Positions 56,196-63,232 of a stretch of DNA of 64,000 bases are shown here, piece after piece. The translations under genes and the position numbers were made by a program. The notes beneath the pieces are model-generated. The model ran no database searches, had not been told where the DNA came from, and saw nothing but the letters and a program-made list of their open reading frames with translations. Each line of letters starts with the position of its first letter. Within the stretch, counting starts at the first letter, position 1. The DNA is taken from positions 496,001 through 560,000 of the forward strand of contig NZ_BJOG01000004.1 in assembly GCF_006540085.1 (NCBI RefSeq), in the 5' to 3' direction. This DNA comes from Microbacterium oxydans (GTDB lineage Bacteria > Actinomycetota > Actinomycetes > Actinomycetales > Microbacteriaceae).

Positions 56196-56951
56196 ATGGC
56201 AGATGTGCGGTTCGTGGCGATCGGCGACTCGTTTACCGAGGGTGTGGGTGATGTCCTCCCGGACGGACGGGAGCGCGGCTGGGCCGACCTGGCGGCTCAA
56301 GGGTGGGCGGACGCCGCCGGGCACCCCATCCAGTACGCGAATCTCGCGATCAGGGGCAAGCTCGCCTGGCCGATCGTGGAAGAGCAGCTCGAACCCGCGC
56401 TCGCCCTGCGTCCCACGCATCTCTCGTTCAACGGCGGTGGCAACGACATGCTGCGCCCGCGTACCGACGTCGAGCACATCGCCGACGCCTTCAGCCGGGT
56501 GCTGCGCCGATGCGACGAGGAGGGGGTGACGATGATCCTGCTCTCCGGCGCGAACCCGAGTGGTCAGCTCCCGATGGGCTCTCTCGTGCAGCGGCGGGGT
56601 GATCTGCTGTCCGAGGCCGTGCTGCGTCGCGTCGAAGATCGTCCCGACGTGATCCGTGCGCTCAACTGGCCCGACCGTGAGCTCTCCCGCGGCGCGTACT
56701 GGGCGGAGGACAGGCTGCACATGAATGCATCGGGTCACCACCGTGTGGCCGCCCGCGTGCTGCACGCTCTCGGCTACGAGCCTCCGGAGACGTGGTGGGC
56801 GCCGAGCGATCGGCTCGGTACGGGCCCCTCCGGCCTCGCCTATTACCGCGAGTTCGTCGGGCCCTGGGTGCGGCGGCGTGTGACCAGGACGTCGTCGGGA
56901 GACGGCCGCGCGGCAAAGTACCCGTCGTGGGTAGAACGGGTTCCCGCATGA
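56196..56951 (+). CDS. SGNH/GDSL hydrolase
   Basis: A 251-residue SGNH hydrolase. The four blocks are seen: GDSFTEG (Ser12), the glycine block near NLAIRGKL, the Asn block FNGGGNDML, and the Asp/His block DRLHMNASGHH. No signal peptide is present, so it is likely intracellular or needs another export route. Such enzymes deacylate esters or acetylated sugars; substrate unknown. The start is 56196 by leaderless spacing, or 56193. A SUMF1-like gene follows. Confidence 0.9.
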   Translation: MADVRFVAIGDSFTEGVGDVLPDGRERGWADLAAQGWADAAGHPIQYANLAIRGKLAWPIVEEQLEPALALRPTHLSFNGGGNDMLRPRTDVEHIADAFSRVLRRCDEEGVTMILLSGANPSGQLPMGSLVQRRGDLLSEAVLRRVEDRPDVIRALNWPDRELSRGAYWAEDRLHMNASGHHRVAARVLHALGYEPPETWWAPSDRLGTGPSGLAYYREFVGPWVRRRVTRTSSGDGRAAKYPSWVERVPA

Positions 56952-56976
56952 CGTCGTCCGACAGTTGCCGAATCCG

Positions 56977-57723
56977 GTGAGTGACTTCGAGCTCGCGGCC
57001 ATCAGTGCCGGCACCGTGTCGCTGCATGATGCTCGCAGGCAGGAGAGGCGCGATGTCGCTCTCGAACCATTCGAGATCGGTGTGTACCCGGTGACGGAGG
57101 AACAGCTCGCCGAGGTGCTCGGCATTCCCGCACGGCATCCCCGCCGCCCCGCCGCGGATCTCAGCTGGTTGCGAGCGGTGCATTTCTGCAATGCCGCGTC
57201 GGAGTGGGAGGGGCTGGAACGGAGCTACTCGTTCGACGGCGAGGTCGTCACGTGGGATACGACCGCGGACGGATACCGGCTGCCCACAGAGGCGGAGTGG
57301 GAGTTCGCCTGTCGTGCCGGCGCGACGGGCCCTCACTATGCGCCGCTCGCGGATGCGGCTTGGACGGCGGCGGACGGGGTGGCCTCGCCACAGGACGTGG
57401 GCGGGAAGCTCCCGAATCTCAACGGGCTCTTCGACACGCTCGGCAACGTCTGGGAGTGGTGCTGGGACCTGCTCGACCCCGCCCGCTACGACGACTACCG
57501 GGTGTTCCGCGGAGGCGGCTTCGCCGACGACGCCTGGAGCGTTCGGGCATCCGTTCGTCGCGGGGGAGCGCCGCGTATGCATCACGACGACGTGGGGTTG
57601 AGGCTCGCTCGAGGCGCCTTCGACACCACGGATCAGGCACAGGGCTGGTCGGCGCGAAGCGATCGAGAGCGCGCTTTCCAGGATGGCCCGCTTCCATCGG
57701 GATGGACTCCTCGCCGCGGCTGA
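56977..57723 (+). CDS. SUMF1/FGE-like domain protein without catalytic cysteines
   Basis: A protein of about 248 residues with the FGE-sulfatase fold: GVYPVTEEQLAEV, YRLPTEAEWEFACRAGA, GLFDTLGNVWEWCWD and RVFRGGGFADDAW are recognisable. True formylglycine-generating enzymes end with a Cys pair near RGGSW...C..RxAxR; here the region reads SVRASVRRGG and lacks them. It probably does not oxidise sulfatase cysteines and may be a binding or regulatory member such as EgtB-like or structural SUMF1 proteins. The start is unclear: GTG 56977 (chosen) or TTG 56965. Confidence 0.82.
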   Translation: MSDFELAAISAGTVSLHDARRQERRDVALEPFEIGVYPVTEEQLAEVLGIPARHPRRPAADLSWLRAVHFCNAASEWEGLERSYSFDGEVVTWDTTADGYRLPTEAEWEFACRAGATGPHYAPLADAAWTAADGVASPQDVGGKLPNLNGLFDTLGNVWEWCWDLLDPARYDDYRVFRGGGFADDAWSVRASVRRGGAPRMHHDDVGLRLARGAFDTTDQAQGWSARSDRERAFQDGPLPSGWTPRRG

Positions 57724-57804
57724 GGCGCCCCGATTCTTCGTCGGCGACATGTGCGAGAGGAGCGCATTTGTCCCGCTGGCTGTGCTGATGCCAGGCTGAG
57801 GGAC

Positions 57805-58617
57805 ATGGCATCCTCCTATTCGCTCATCGTCTCTCAGGGCCGGGTGGCCGACCGTACCGACGGCGCCTTGATCGGCGCGCGCCGAGTGGGCGAGGCGGTG
57901 TCGTCCCTGATGTCGATCGAAGCACAGACCATCGGCACTCCGACCCCGAGTGTCGTCGATGACTGGACGAAGGCGTTACCGGAGGCGGAGCAGACGCTCC
58001 ACGGGATCCGGGCGGCGCTGCAGGATGCCCTTGCCGCGGGGACGACACCCCTGCTGATCACCAACACCTGCGCTGTGAGCCTCGGCACGCTCCCCACGGT
58101 CGCGGAGCATCACCCGGATGCGGTGGTGCTGTGGATCGACGCGCACGGCGACTTCAACACCCCGGAGACGACGGAGTCAGGGTACCTCGGCGGCATGGTG
58201 CTCGCCGCGGCGTGCGGCCTCTGGGACAGCGGCCACGGTTCCGGCATCAACCCGAAGCAGGTGATCGTCGTCGGTGGCCGGGACATCGACCCCGCCGAGG
58301 GGGATCTTCTGGCGGAGGCAGGGGTTACCGTACTTCGGCCGGCAGAGAGCACGCCTGAACGCATCGTCGACATCATCGCCGGACGACCGGTATGGATACA
58401 CGTCGACTGGGACGTGCTCGAGCCCGGTTACATCCCTGCGGCCTATCGCATCGGGGGCGGGCTGCTGCCGCATCAGATCGCCGGGATCTTCGCCGCACTG
58501 CCCGTAGGTGCCGTGCAGGGCGTGGAGCTCGCGGAGTTCGAGGCGGGAGACGCCGAAGTCCCTGAGCATCTCAGCGTGGAGCTCGTGATCGAGACTTTGC
58601 AGCACCTCCTGCGCTGA
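57805..58617 (+). CDS. Arginase-superfamily (ureohydrolase-like) protein
   Basis: A 270-residue ureohydrolase-fold protein. The metal motifs DAHGD (Asp112-His114-Asp116) and HVDWDV (Asp201, Asp203) match arginase. The N-terminal metal histidine motif GGDHS is replaced by NTCAVS, so the first metal site is altered. The substrate (arginine, agmatine, guanidino acid or formiminoglutamate) cannot be assigned, and the altered site argues for an atypical member. The ATG lies 7 nt after a weak CAGGCT element; there is a short SD-like GAGGGAC. Confidence 0.85.
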   Translation: MASSYSLIVSQGRVADRTDGALIGARRVGEAVSSLMSIEAQTIGTPTPSVVDDWTKALPEAEQTLHGIRAALQDALAAGTTPLLITNTCAVSLGTLPTVAEHHPDAVVLWIDAHGDFNTPETTESGYLGGMVLAAACGLWDSGHGSGINPKQVIVVGGRDIDPAEGDLLAEAGVTVLRPAESTPERIVDIIAGRPVWIHVDWDVLEPGYIPAAYRIGGGLLPHQIAGIFAALPVGAVQGVELAEFEAGDAEVPEHLSVELVIETLQHLLR

Positions 58618-58651
58618 TTCTGTGGACTCTGTCCGCGTGCCGCGTGCCGCG

Positions 58652-59977
58652 TCAGCGACGGCGCTCGGGGTCGAGCCCCATGCGGACACGCGTACGTTTG
58701 CGCTCGACGAGGATGAAGACGGTGCCGATGATCCAGAGCGGGATCGGCATGAGAAATGCGATCCGGAAGGCTTCCAGCGAGTAGGTCTCCGGCGTGCCGG
58801 CGCCCTGCAGATCGAGCGCGAGACCGATGAGGAAGATGGCGATGAGCGCGGCGATGAAACCTCCGGCGTTCGTGACGCCGGTGGCGGTGCTGAGGCGGTG
58901 CGTCGGGTTGTGCGTTCTGGCGTGGTCGAAGGCGATCATCGAGGCGGGACCACCGGTCCCGAGAGCGATCGCCAGGACGTAGAGGAGCCAGAGCGGTGCG
59001 GTGTCGGGGAGGGCGATGACAGAGATCCACGCTGCCATCTGAACCCCCACGGCCGGAAGCACGAGGGCGAGAGAGCGATGGTTCGGCAGTCGACGCGACA
59101 GGTCGCCGATGATGGGACCGAGAAGCATTCCGGCAACGACATATACGGAGATGATGCCTGCGGCGTGTGCAGCATCCAGGCCCTCCGCCGCTGTGAGGAA
59201 CGGCATACCCCAGAGGAGCACGAACGCGGTTCCCGCGAACGGCGTGGTGAAGTGCGACCAGAAGGCGAGGCGGGTCCCTGGGTGCGCCCAGGCGGCGCGT
59301 ATGCCGACGCCGGTATCTATCGCTGAGGTGACGACGCGCACGACTCCCGTGTCGGTGTTCACCGTGACATCGGCGCCGCGCTCGACCGGGTGGTTGCGGA
59401 TGACGAGCGCCACGAGGATCGTGAACAGCACCCCGAGCCCGGCGATGCTGCCGAAGGTGATCGTCCAGGTGGTGGCGTGTAGCAGCGCGGCGACGGGGAC
59501 GAGCGCGATGAGTTGCCCTGCCTGGCCGATGATGCCGGTGAACTGCACCATGAGGGGTCCTCGCTGCGCGGGGAACCAGGTGGCAACCAGGCGCAGCACG
59601 GCGGGGAAGATGGCGGCATCTCCGGCGCCGAGCAGAACGCGTGCGACGATCGCGATGCCGATGCTGGGGGAGAGAGCCATGGTCAACTGGCCGGCGGCCA
59701 TGAGCAGCATCCCGATCGTCATGATCGGCCGGGATCCGAAACGGTCGAGCAGGATTCCCACGGGGATCTGCATCCCGCCGTACACCGCCAGTTGGACCAC
59801 GGCGAACAGGGCCAGCGTGGAAGCATCGGCCTGGAACCGGTCAGCCGCTTCGACGCCGACAGCCCCGAGCGAGGTGCGGTTGGTGATCGCGAGCACATAG
59901 GCGGCGACGCCGACCGACCAGATCAGCCAGGCCCGCCACCCCGGTGTGGAGACGGGGGAGTGGGAGACCTGCGGCAC
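58652..59977 (-). CDS. MFS transporter
   Basis: A 441-residue transporter with about twelve predicted transmembrane segments and the signature LLDRFGSRPIM (loop 2-3). A long cytoplasmic loop with VRNHPVERG lies near the middle. The protein resembles bacterial drug or metabolite:H+ antiporters; the substrate is unknown. The GTG start at 59977 lies 6 nt after a - strand TAGCGT box (59982-59987), giving a leaderless transcript. It is divergent from the VOC gene across a symmetric regulatory region. Confidence 0.88.
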   Translation of the reverse strand: MPQVSHSPVSTPGWRAWLIWSVGVAAYVLAITNRTSLGAVGVEAADRFQADASTLALFAVVQLAVYGGMQIPVGILLDRFGSRPIMTIGMLLMAAGQLTMALSPSIGIAIVARVLLGAGDAAIFPAVLRLVATWFPAQRGPLMVQFTGIIGQAGQLIALVPVAALLHATTWTITFGSIAGLGVLFTILVALVIRNHPVERGADVTVNTDTGVVRVVTSAIDTGVGIRAAWAHPGTRLAFWSHFTTPFAGTAFVLLWGMPFLTAAEGLDAAHAAGIISVYVVAGMLLGPIIGDLSRRLPNHRSLALVLPAVGVQMAAWISVIALPDTAPLWLLYVLAIALGTGGPASMIAFDHARTHNPTHRLSTATGVTNAGGFIAALIAIFLIGLALDLQGAGTPETYSLEAFRIAFLMPIPLWIIGTVFILVERKRTRVRMGLDPERRR

Positions 59978-59981
59978 CCCT

Positions 59982-60043
59982 CAACGCTACTCCTCTGCGA
60001 TGTCGCAGATGAGATCTGTGATGTCGCAGGTGGGAGCTACCCT
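59982..60043. promoter_or_regulatory. Symmetric divergent promoter with twin palindromic operators
   Basis: Two palindromes lie 21 bp apart: CTGCGA-TG-TCGCAG (59995-60008, perfect) and CTGTGA-TG-TCGCAG (60016-60029, one mismatch). Between them CAGAT-GAG-ATCTG (60006-60018) is also a perfect repeat, centred on 60012. The - strand -10 box TAGCGT and the + strand -10 box TACCCT (60038-60043) sit outside them, each about 6 nt from its start codon. The two palindromes cover the -35 regions of both promoters. One dimeric repressor or activator pair probably controls both genes; its gene is not in the window. Confidence 0.75.
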
Positions 60044-60049
60044 GACGCC

Positions 60050-60418
60050 ATGACCAGCACACCTCTGCATCACTCACTCGATTACGTCGAGCTCGTCGTC
60101 ACCGACCTCGATGTCTCGAAGCGCTTCTTCGCCGATGCGTTCGGCTGGCATTTCAACGACTACGGCCCGGGCTATGCGGGGATCGTGTCTCCGCGCGCCG
60201 ACGGGAACGAGGCCGGTGGTCTGCTGCTCGCCGACGAGGTGCGTCCCGCCGGCGGCCCTCTGGTGCTGCTCTACTCCGAGGACCTCGACGCCACGAAGGA
60301 GGCCATCGTGGCGGCCGGGGGCAAGATCCTGCAGGAGCCGTATGAGTTCCCGGGTGGGCGTCGGCTGCACTTCGCGGATCCGTCTGGCACCGAGCTCGGG
60401 GTGTGGTCCGCGCACTAG
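60050..60418 (+). CDS. VOC-family (glyoxalase-like) protein
   Basis: A 122-residue single-domain VOC protein: HHSLDYVELVVTDLDVSKRFFADAFGW at the start (cut here to SLDYVELVVTDLDVSKRFF), and the C-terminal LHFADPSGTELGVW motif with the metal-site Asp and Glu. VOC proteins include glyoxalases, dioxygenases and antibiotic-binding proteins; none can be named. The ATG lies 6 nt after TACCCT, so it is leaderless. It is co-regulated with the divergent MFS gene by position. Confidence 0.9.
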   Translation: MTSTPLHHSLDYVELVVTDLDVSKRFFADAFGWHFNDYGPGYAGIVSPRADGNEAGGLLLADEVRPAGGPLVLLYSEDLDATKEAIVAAGGKILQEPYEFPGGRRLHFADPSGTELGVWSAH

Positions 60419-60464
60419 CGCCCGGTTCGCGGCGTCGGACCTTTCGAGCGCGACGATTGCCCGT

Positions 60465-60920
60465 ATGACGGACATCACCGCGGGAACTACCGACGACATC
60501 GCGAGATGTGTCGATCTCTGGGTGCAGGCTCTTCGATACCGCGATGGAGAGGTCGACGCGGCCGCAGTCGCCGCCCGCATGCGCAAGCTGTTCGACAGGC
60601 CTCTCCTGCGGTTCGCGTTGGCAGGGGAGCCTCTCGCTGGGTTCGCTCTGACGGCACCGAAATCCGGTGACGAGACCACGGCAGTGCTGGAGCGGATCGC
60701 TGTGCTCCCTGCTTCCTCCGGCAAGGGGATGGGAAGAGCTCTGTTGAAGGACGCGATACGGGCGTCGAAGGACGCCGGGTACTCCACGGTCGAGCTCGCT
60801 GTGCGGCGAGGAAACCCCGCCATCCGGCTCTATGAGCTGCAGGGATTCCGGCCTGTTTCCGGTCCGGTCACTCATCCGCTCGGCGGCGAGCCCATGATCA
60901 CGTTCAGTGTCGGCCTCTGA
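60465..60920 (+). CDS. GNAT N-acetyltransferase
   Basis: A 151-residue acetyltransferase. The acetyl-CoA loop is GKGMGRALLKDAI (about residues 87-99) and the C-terminal NPAIRLYELQGFRPV is typical of GNAT. The target is unknown. The ATG follows a weak GACGAT box by 7 nt and could be leaderless. It lies 46 nt after the VOC gene and may be co-transcribed with it. Confidence 0.87.
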   Translation: MTDITAGTTDDIARCVDLWVQALRYRDGEVDAAAVAARMRKLFDRPLLRFALAGEPLAGFALTAPKSGDETTAVLERIAVLPASSGKGMGRALLKDAIRASKDAGYSTVELAVRRGNPAIRLYELQGFRPVSGPVTHPLGGEPMITFSVGL

Positions 60921-60992
60921 GGGGAGCCGACGCCGCCGGGGGTACGTTCAGCGCGCTGCACGCCTGACAGAGGGGCATGGAGTATGCCGAGC

Positions 60993-61541
60993 CTATGACG
61001 GCCCAGGGGAGGGGAGTGCCGGGTCCCTGAGATCCTCCACGATGATCGATACCAGCTCATCGGTACCGATCTCGGGGCCGATCCGTCGTTCATCGAACCA
61101 GGGGAGTGGCTGCCACCCATCGTGCCATTCGCGGATCTTGTCCTCCCCGAATTCCTGGGCAAGTTGCCGGCCCGCGTGGCGGCGGATCGTCTCCTCGAGG
61201 CCGACGTCGAACTGGTAGATGCGTGTGGACCCGAGGTGGTCTCGGTACAACCGTTCGAACGCCTCCGAGTAGTCGCGCAGATTGAACACGCCGTCGAGGA
61301 TCACGTCATACCCGAGGTCGAGCGCCTGGCGGGCGGTGGTGATGATGAGGACACTGGCGTCGCGGGAGAGCTTCCGCCGATCCGGCTCACGGAGGAGCTC
61401 GCGGCGGAAGTGATCCTGAGAGATCAGAGCGACGCGCGCGCCCAGCGCTGTGCGCAACGATGTTGCCGTGGTCGTCTTCCCCGACGCCGCATCGCCGCGA
61501 AGGATGACGAGACGAGTGGAGCCGCTGCCTGTGAGAGCCAT
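60993..61541 (-). CDS. P-loop kinase, zeta-toxin/AAA_33-like
   Basis: A 182-residue P-loop protein with Walker A GDAASGKT (residues 16-23), a following RVALISQDHFRRELL element and the later VILDGVFNLRDYSE segment. The arrangement resembles zeta-toxin-type and small-molecule kinases that phosphorylate sugars or nucleosides. There is no epsilon-type antitoxin gene beside it, so a simple kinase role is more likely. The start is ATG at 61541; frame-open sequence upstream lies over the HIT gene and is not coding. Convergent with the GNAT gene. Confidence 0.78.
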   Translation of the reverse strand: MALTGSGSTRLVILRGDAASGKTTTATSLRTALGARVALISQDHFRRELLREPDRRKLSRDASVLIITTARQALDLGYDVILDGVFNLRDYSEAFERLYRDHLGSTRIYQFDVGLEETIRRHAGRQLAQEFGEDKIREWHDGWQPLPWFDERRIGPEIGTDELVSIIVEDLRDPALPSPGPS

Positions 61542-61578
61542 CGGGCCATTCTCGCAATGCTCTCGAGTCTGACGGGCG

Positions 61579-62061
61579 TCAGGTGAGCTGGAACGGCATG
61601 CCGAGGGCTGTCCTGAGCCTGGTCGCGAAGGCTTGGCGGTGAGCCGGATCGACCCATTCCGCGTCATCATGCCGCTGGTACAGACGGTCGTCCGGGTGGC
61701 GGGGGAACACGTGAACGTGAAGATGCCAGACGTCCTGGCCTCCGGCGGGTTCGTTGTGCTGGCGGATCGAGGTGCCCTCACACGCGTATGAGGAGCGGAT
61801 GCCGATGGCGACTCTCTGGGTGAGGTCCCACACCGCCGCGCTGTCCGACGGCGAAAGGTCGTAGATGTTCTCCACATGCGTCCGAGGGATGACAAGCACC
61901 GCGCCCGGGTTCCCAGGCCACCACTTCGGAGCGATCCGGGCGTAAGCGCGTTCAGTGACAGCGACCACGTCTGTGGGCAGGTTGTGATCGTCATGCGTGC
62001 CCTCGAGGAAAGCGCAGAACGGGCAGACGTAGCCCGCGGACGCATGCATAGGGGGACTCAC
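61579..62061 (-). CDS. HIT-family protein (histidine triad hydrolase)
   Basis: A protein of about 160 residues with the histidine triad HLHVHVFP and the N-terminal CPFCAFLEG. The family removes AMP from nucleotidyl-phosphoramidates or dinucleoside polyphosphates. The start is uncertain: GTG 62061 (chosen) or ATG 62049. The longer frame starting near 62115 would overlap the divergent MOSC start. It lies 37 nt upstream of the kinase on the same strand, so the pair may form an operon. Confidence 0.85.
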   Translation of the reverse strand: MSPPMHASAGYVCPFCAFLEGTHDDHNLPTDVVAVTERAYARIAPKWWPGNPGAVLVIPRTHVENIYDLSPSDSAAVWDLTQRVAIGIRSSYACEGTSIRQHNEPAGGQDVWHLHVHVFPRHPDDRLYQRHDDAEWVDPAHRQAFATRLRTALGMPFQLT

Positions 62062-62113
62062 GCCCCGATCATCGCACGGTGAGCGGCTGGATGGCTCGTG
62101 GAACAATGAAGAC

Positions 62114-62653
62114 ATGCTTGCTCGGGTCGTCGCGGTCCATTCCAGTGCTTCTCACACGTTCAGCAAGGAGACACGGGGATCCATCTCGCTGCTAGAGGGT
62201 CTGGGCGTCGACGGCGATGCGCACTGTGGAGCGACGGTCAAGCACCGATCGCGGGTGGCCGCCGATCCGTCCCAACCGAATCTCCGGCAGGTGCACCTGA
62301 TCCACGGCGAGCTCTTCGAGACCCTGAAGGAGGGTGGCCATCTCGTGGCTCCAGGGGACCTCGGCGAGAACATCACGACGCAGGGCATCGATCTGCTCGC
62401 GCTGCCTGTCGGATCACGACTGCGAATCGGAGAGACTGTGGTGACGGTCACGGGGCTTCGCAATCCGTGCCAGCAGATCAACGGATTCCAGTCGAGGCTG
62501 CTCAAGCAGGTGGTGCGGAACGCCGGTGACGGCAAGGTCGTCCGCCTCGCCGGCGTGATGGGCATCGTGTCGCGGGGTGGGCGCGTGGCTGCGGGAGATC
62601 CGATCGATGTCGAGTTGCCACCGCACCCGCATCTCCCGCTCACGCGAGTCTGA
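62114..62653 (+). CDS. MOSC-domain protein
   Basis: A 179-residue MOSC (molybdenum cofactor sulfurase C-terminal) protein. Visible signatures are GLGVDGDAHCGATVKHR, the GDLGENITTQGIDL core, and Cys119 in GLRNPCQQI, the residue thought to carry sulfur or bind the cofactor. Stand-alone MOSC proteins such as YiiM help reduce N-hydroxylated compounds or deliver sulfur. The ATG lies 6 nt after AACAAT, a near-match to a -10 box. It is divergent from the HIT-kinase pair. Confidence 0.9.
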   Translation: MLARVVAVHSSASHTFSKETRGSISLLEGLGVDGDAHCGATVKHRSRVAADPSQPNLRQVHLIHGELFETLKEGGHLVAPGDLGENITTQGIDLLALPVGSRLRIGETVVTVTGLRNPCQQINGFQSRLLKQVVRNAGDGKVVRLAGVMGIVSRGGRVAAGDPIDVELPPHPHLPLTRV

Positions 62654-62675
62654 GGGGGACGGGCTGCTTTCTGCT

Positions 62676-62703
62676 AGCTGACATAATGTGCATTATCGGA
62701 TAT
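62676..62703 (+). other. dif-like XerC/XerD recombination site
   Basis: A 28-bp site with the 11-6-11 layout: left arm AGCTGACATAA, centre TGTGCA, right arm TTATCGGATAT. The inner sequence ATAATG-TG-CATTAT is a perfect inverted repeat. Read on the - strand the XerD-type arm is TTATGTCAGCT, agreeing with the E. coli XerD arm TTATGTTAAAT at 8 of 11 positions. The strand switch of flanking genes fits a terminus. An element integrated at a dif site is an alternative. Confidence 0.6.
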
Positions 62704-62757
62704 AGCTCACGAGTGGAGAGTGGCGCGAAGAGATGGGACTCTGTGCTCTCGGGCCCC

Positions 62758-63228
62758 TCATGCTCCCTGGGCTGCTGCATGGGAGACGACGTCGCGAATC
62801 CAGCGGTTCGCCGCTGACGGGTACAGCGGTGCCGACACATCGTCGTCGTCGAATGGGCGCCATAGGATCGGCACGATCGATCCGTCGGACTCCGTGAGGG
62901 TGCCGCCCTCCAATGCAGGTTCTGGGTGCAGCCTGCCGCAGTACAGCGCAACGATTTCATGACCGAGCTCGCCGTCGTATCGGAAGATGTTCTCAACGAC
63001 GCCTGGGAAAGCCAGATCGACCACATCGGCTTGGAGCTCTTCCTGGACTTCGCGGAGTATCGCCTTCTCGTGTGTCTCGCCGAGTTCGACACCGCCGCCG
63101 ATCAGCCGGTGAAAGCCGAGCGGGTTCTCCGCCGTCGCACCGTGCTGGCTGACGAGGTGCCGAGCGCCGTCGCTGTGGGTGGCCACAAGCATGGCTTTGA
63201 CACGAATGTGGGAGCGGTCGACCGGCAT
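62758..63228 (-). CDS. Nudix hydrolase
   Basis: A 156-residue Nudix protein. The Nudix box is GGVELGETHEKAILREVQEEL, with the REVQEEL metal-binding core intact; the residue after it is Gln where Gly is usual. It probably cleaves nucleoside diphosphate-X compounds; the substrate is unknown. The ATG at 63228 lies four bases after the stop of the UvrA-like gene on the same strand, so the two are co-transcribed. The 104-bp gap on its 3' side holds the dif-like site and no gene. Confidence 0.88.
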   Translation of the reverse strand: MPVDRSHIRVKAMLVATHSDGARHLVSQHGATAENPLGFHRLIGGGVELGETHEKAILREVQEELQADVVDLAFPGVVENIFRYDGELGHEIVALYCGRLHPEPALEGGTLTESDGSIVPILWRPFDDDDVSAPLYPSAANRWIRDVVSHAAAQGA

Positions 63229-63232
63229 GCCC

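Noticed and set aside
56977..57723. Formylglycine-generating enzyme for the window's hydrolases
   Set aside because: The catalytic cysteines are missing and no sulfatase gene is near.
60993..61541. Zeta-type toxin of a toxin-antitoxin pair
   Set aside because: No epsilon-like or other small antitoxin ORF flanks it; kinase role is safer.
62114..62653. Dimer of MOSC gene with a mobile element at the dif-like site
   Set aside because: No integrase, repeat pair or foreign base composition was seen near the site.
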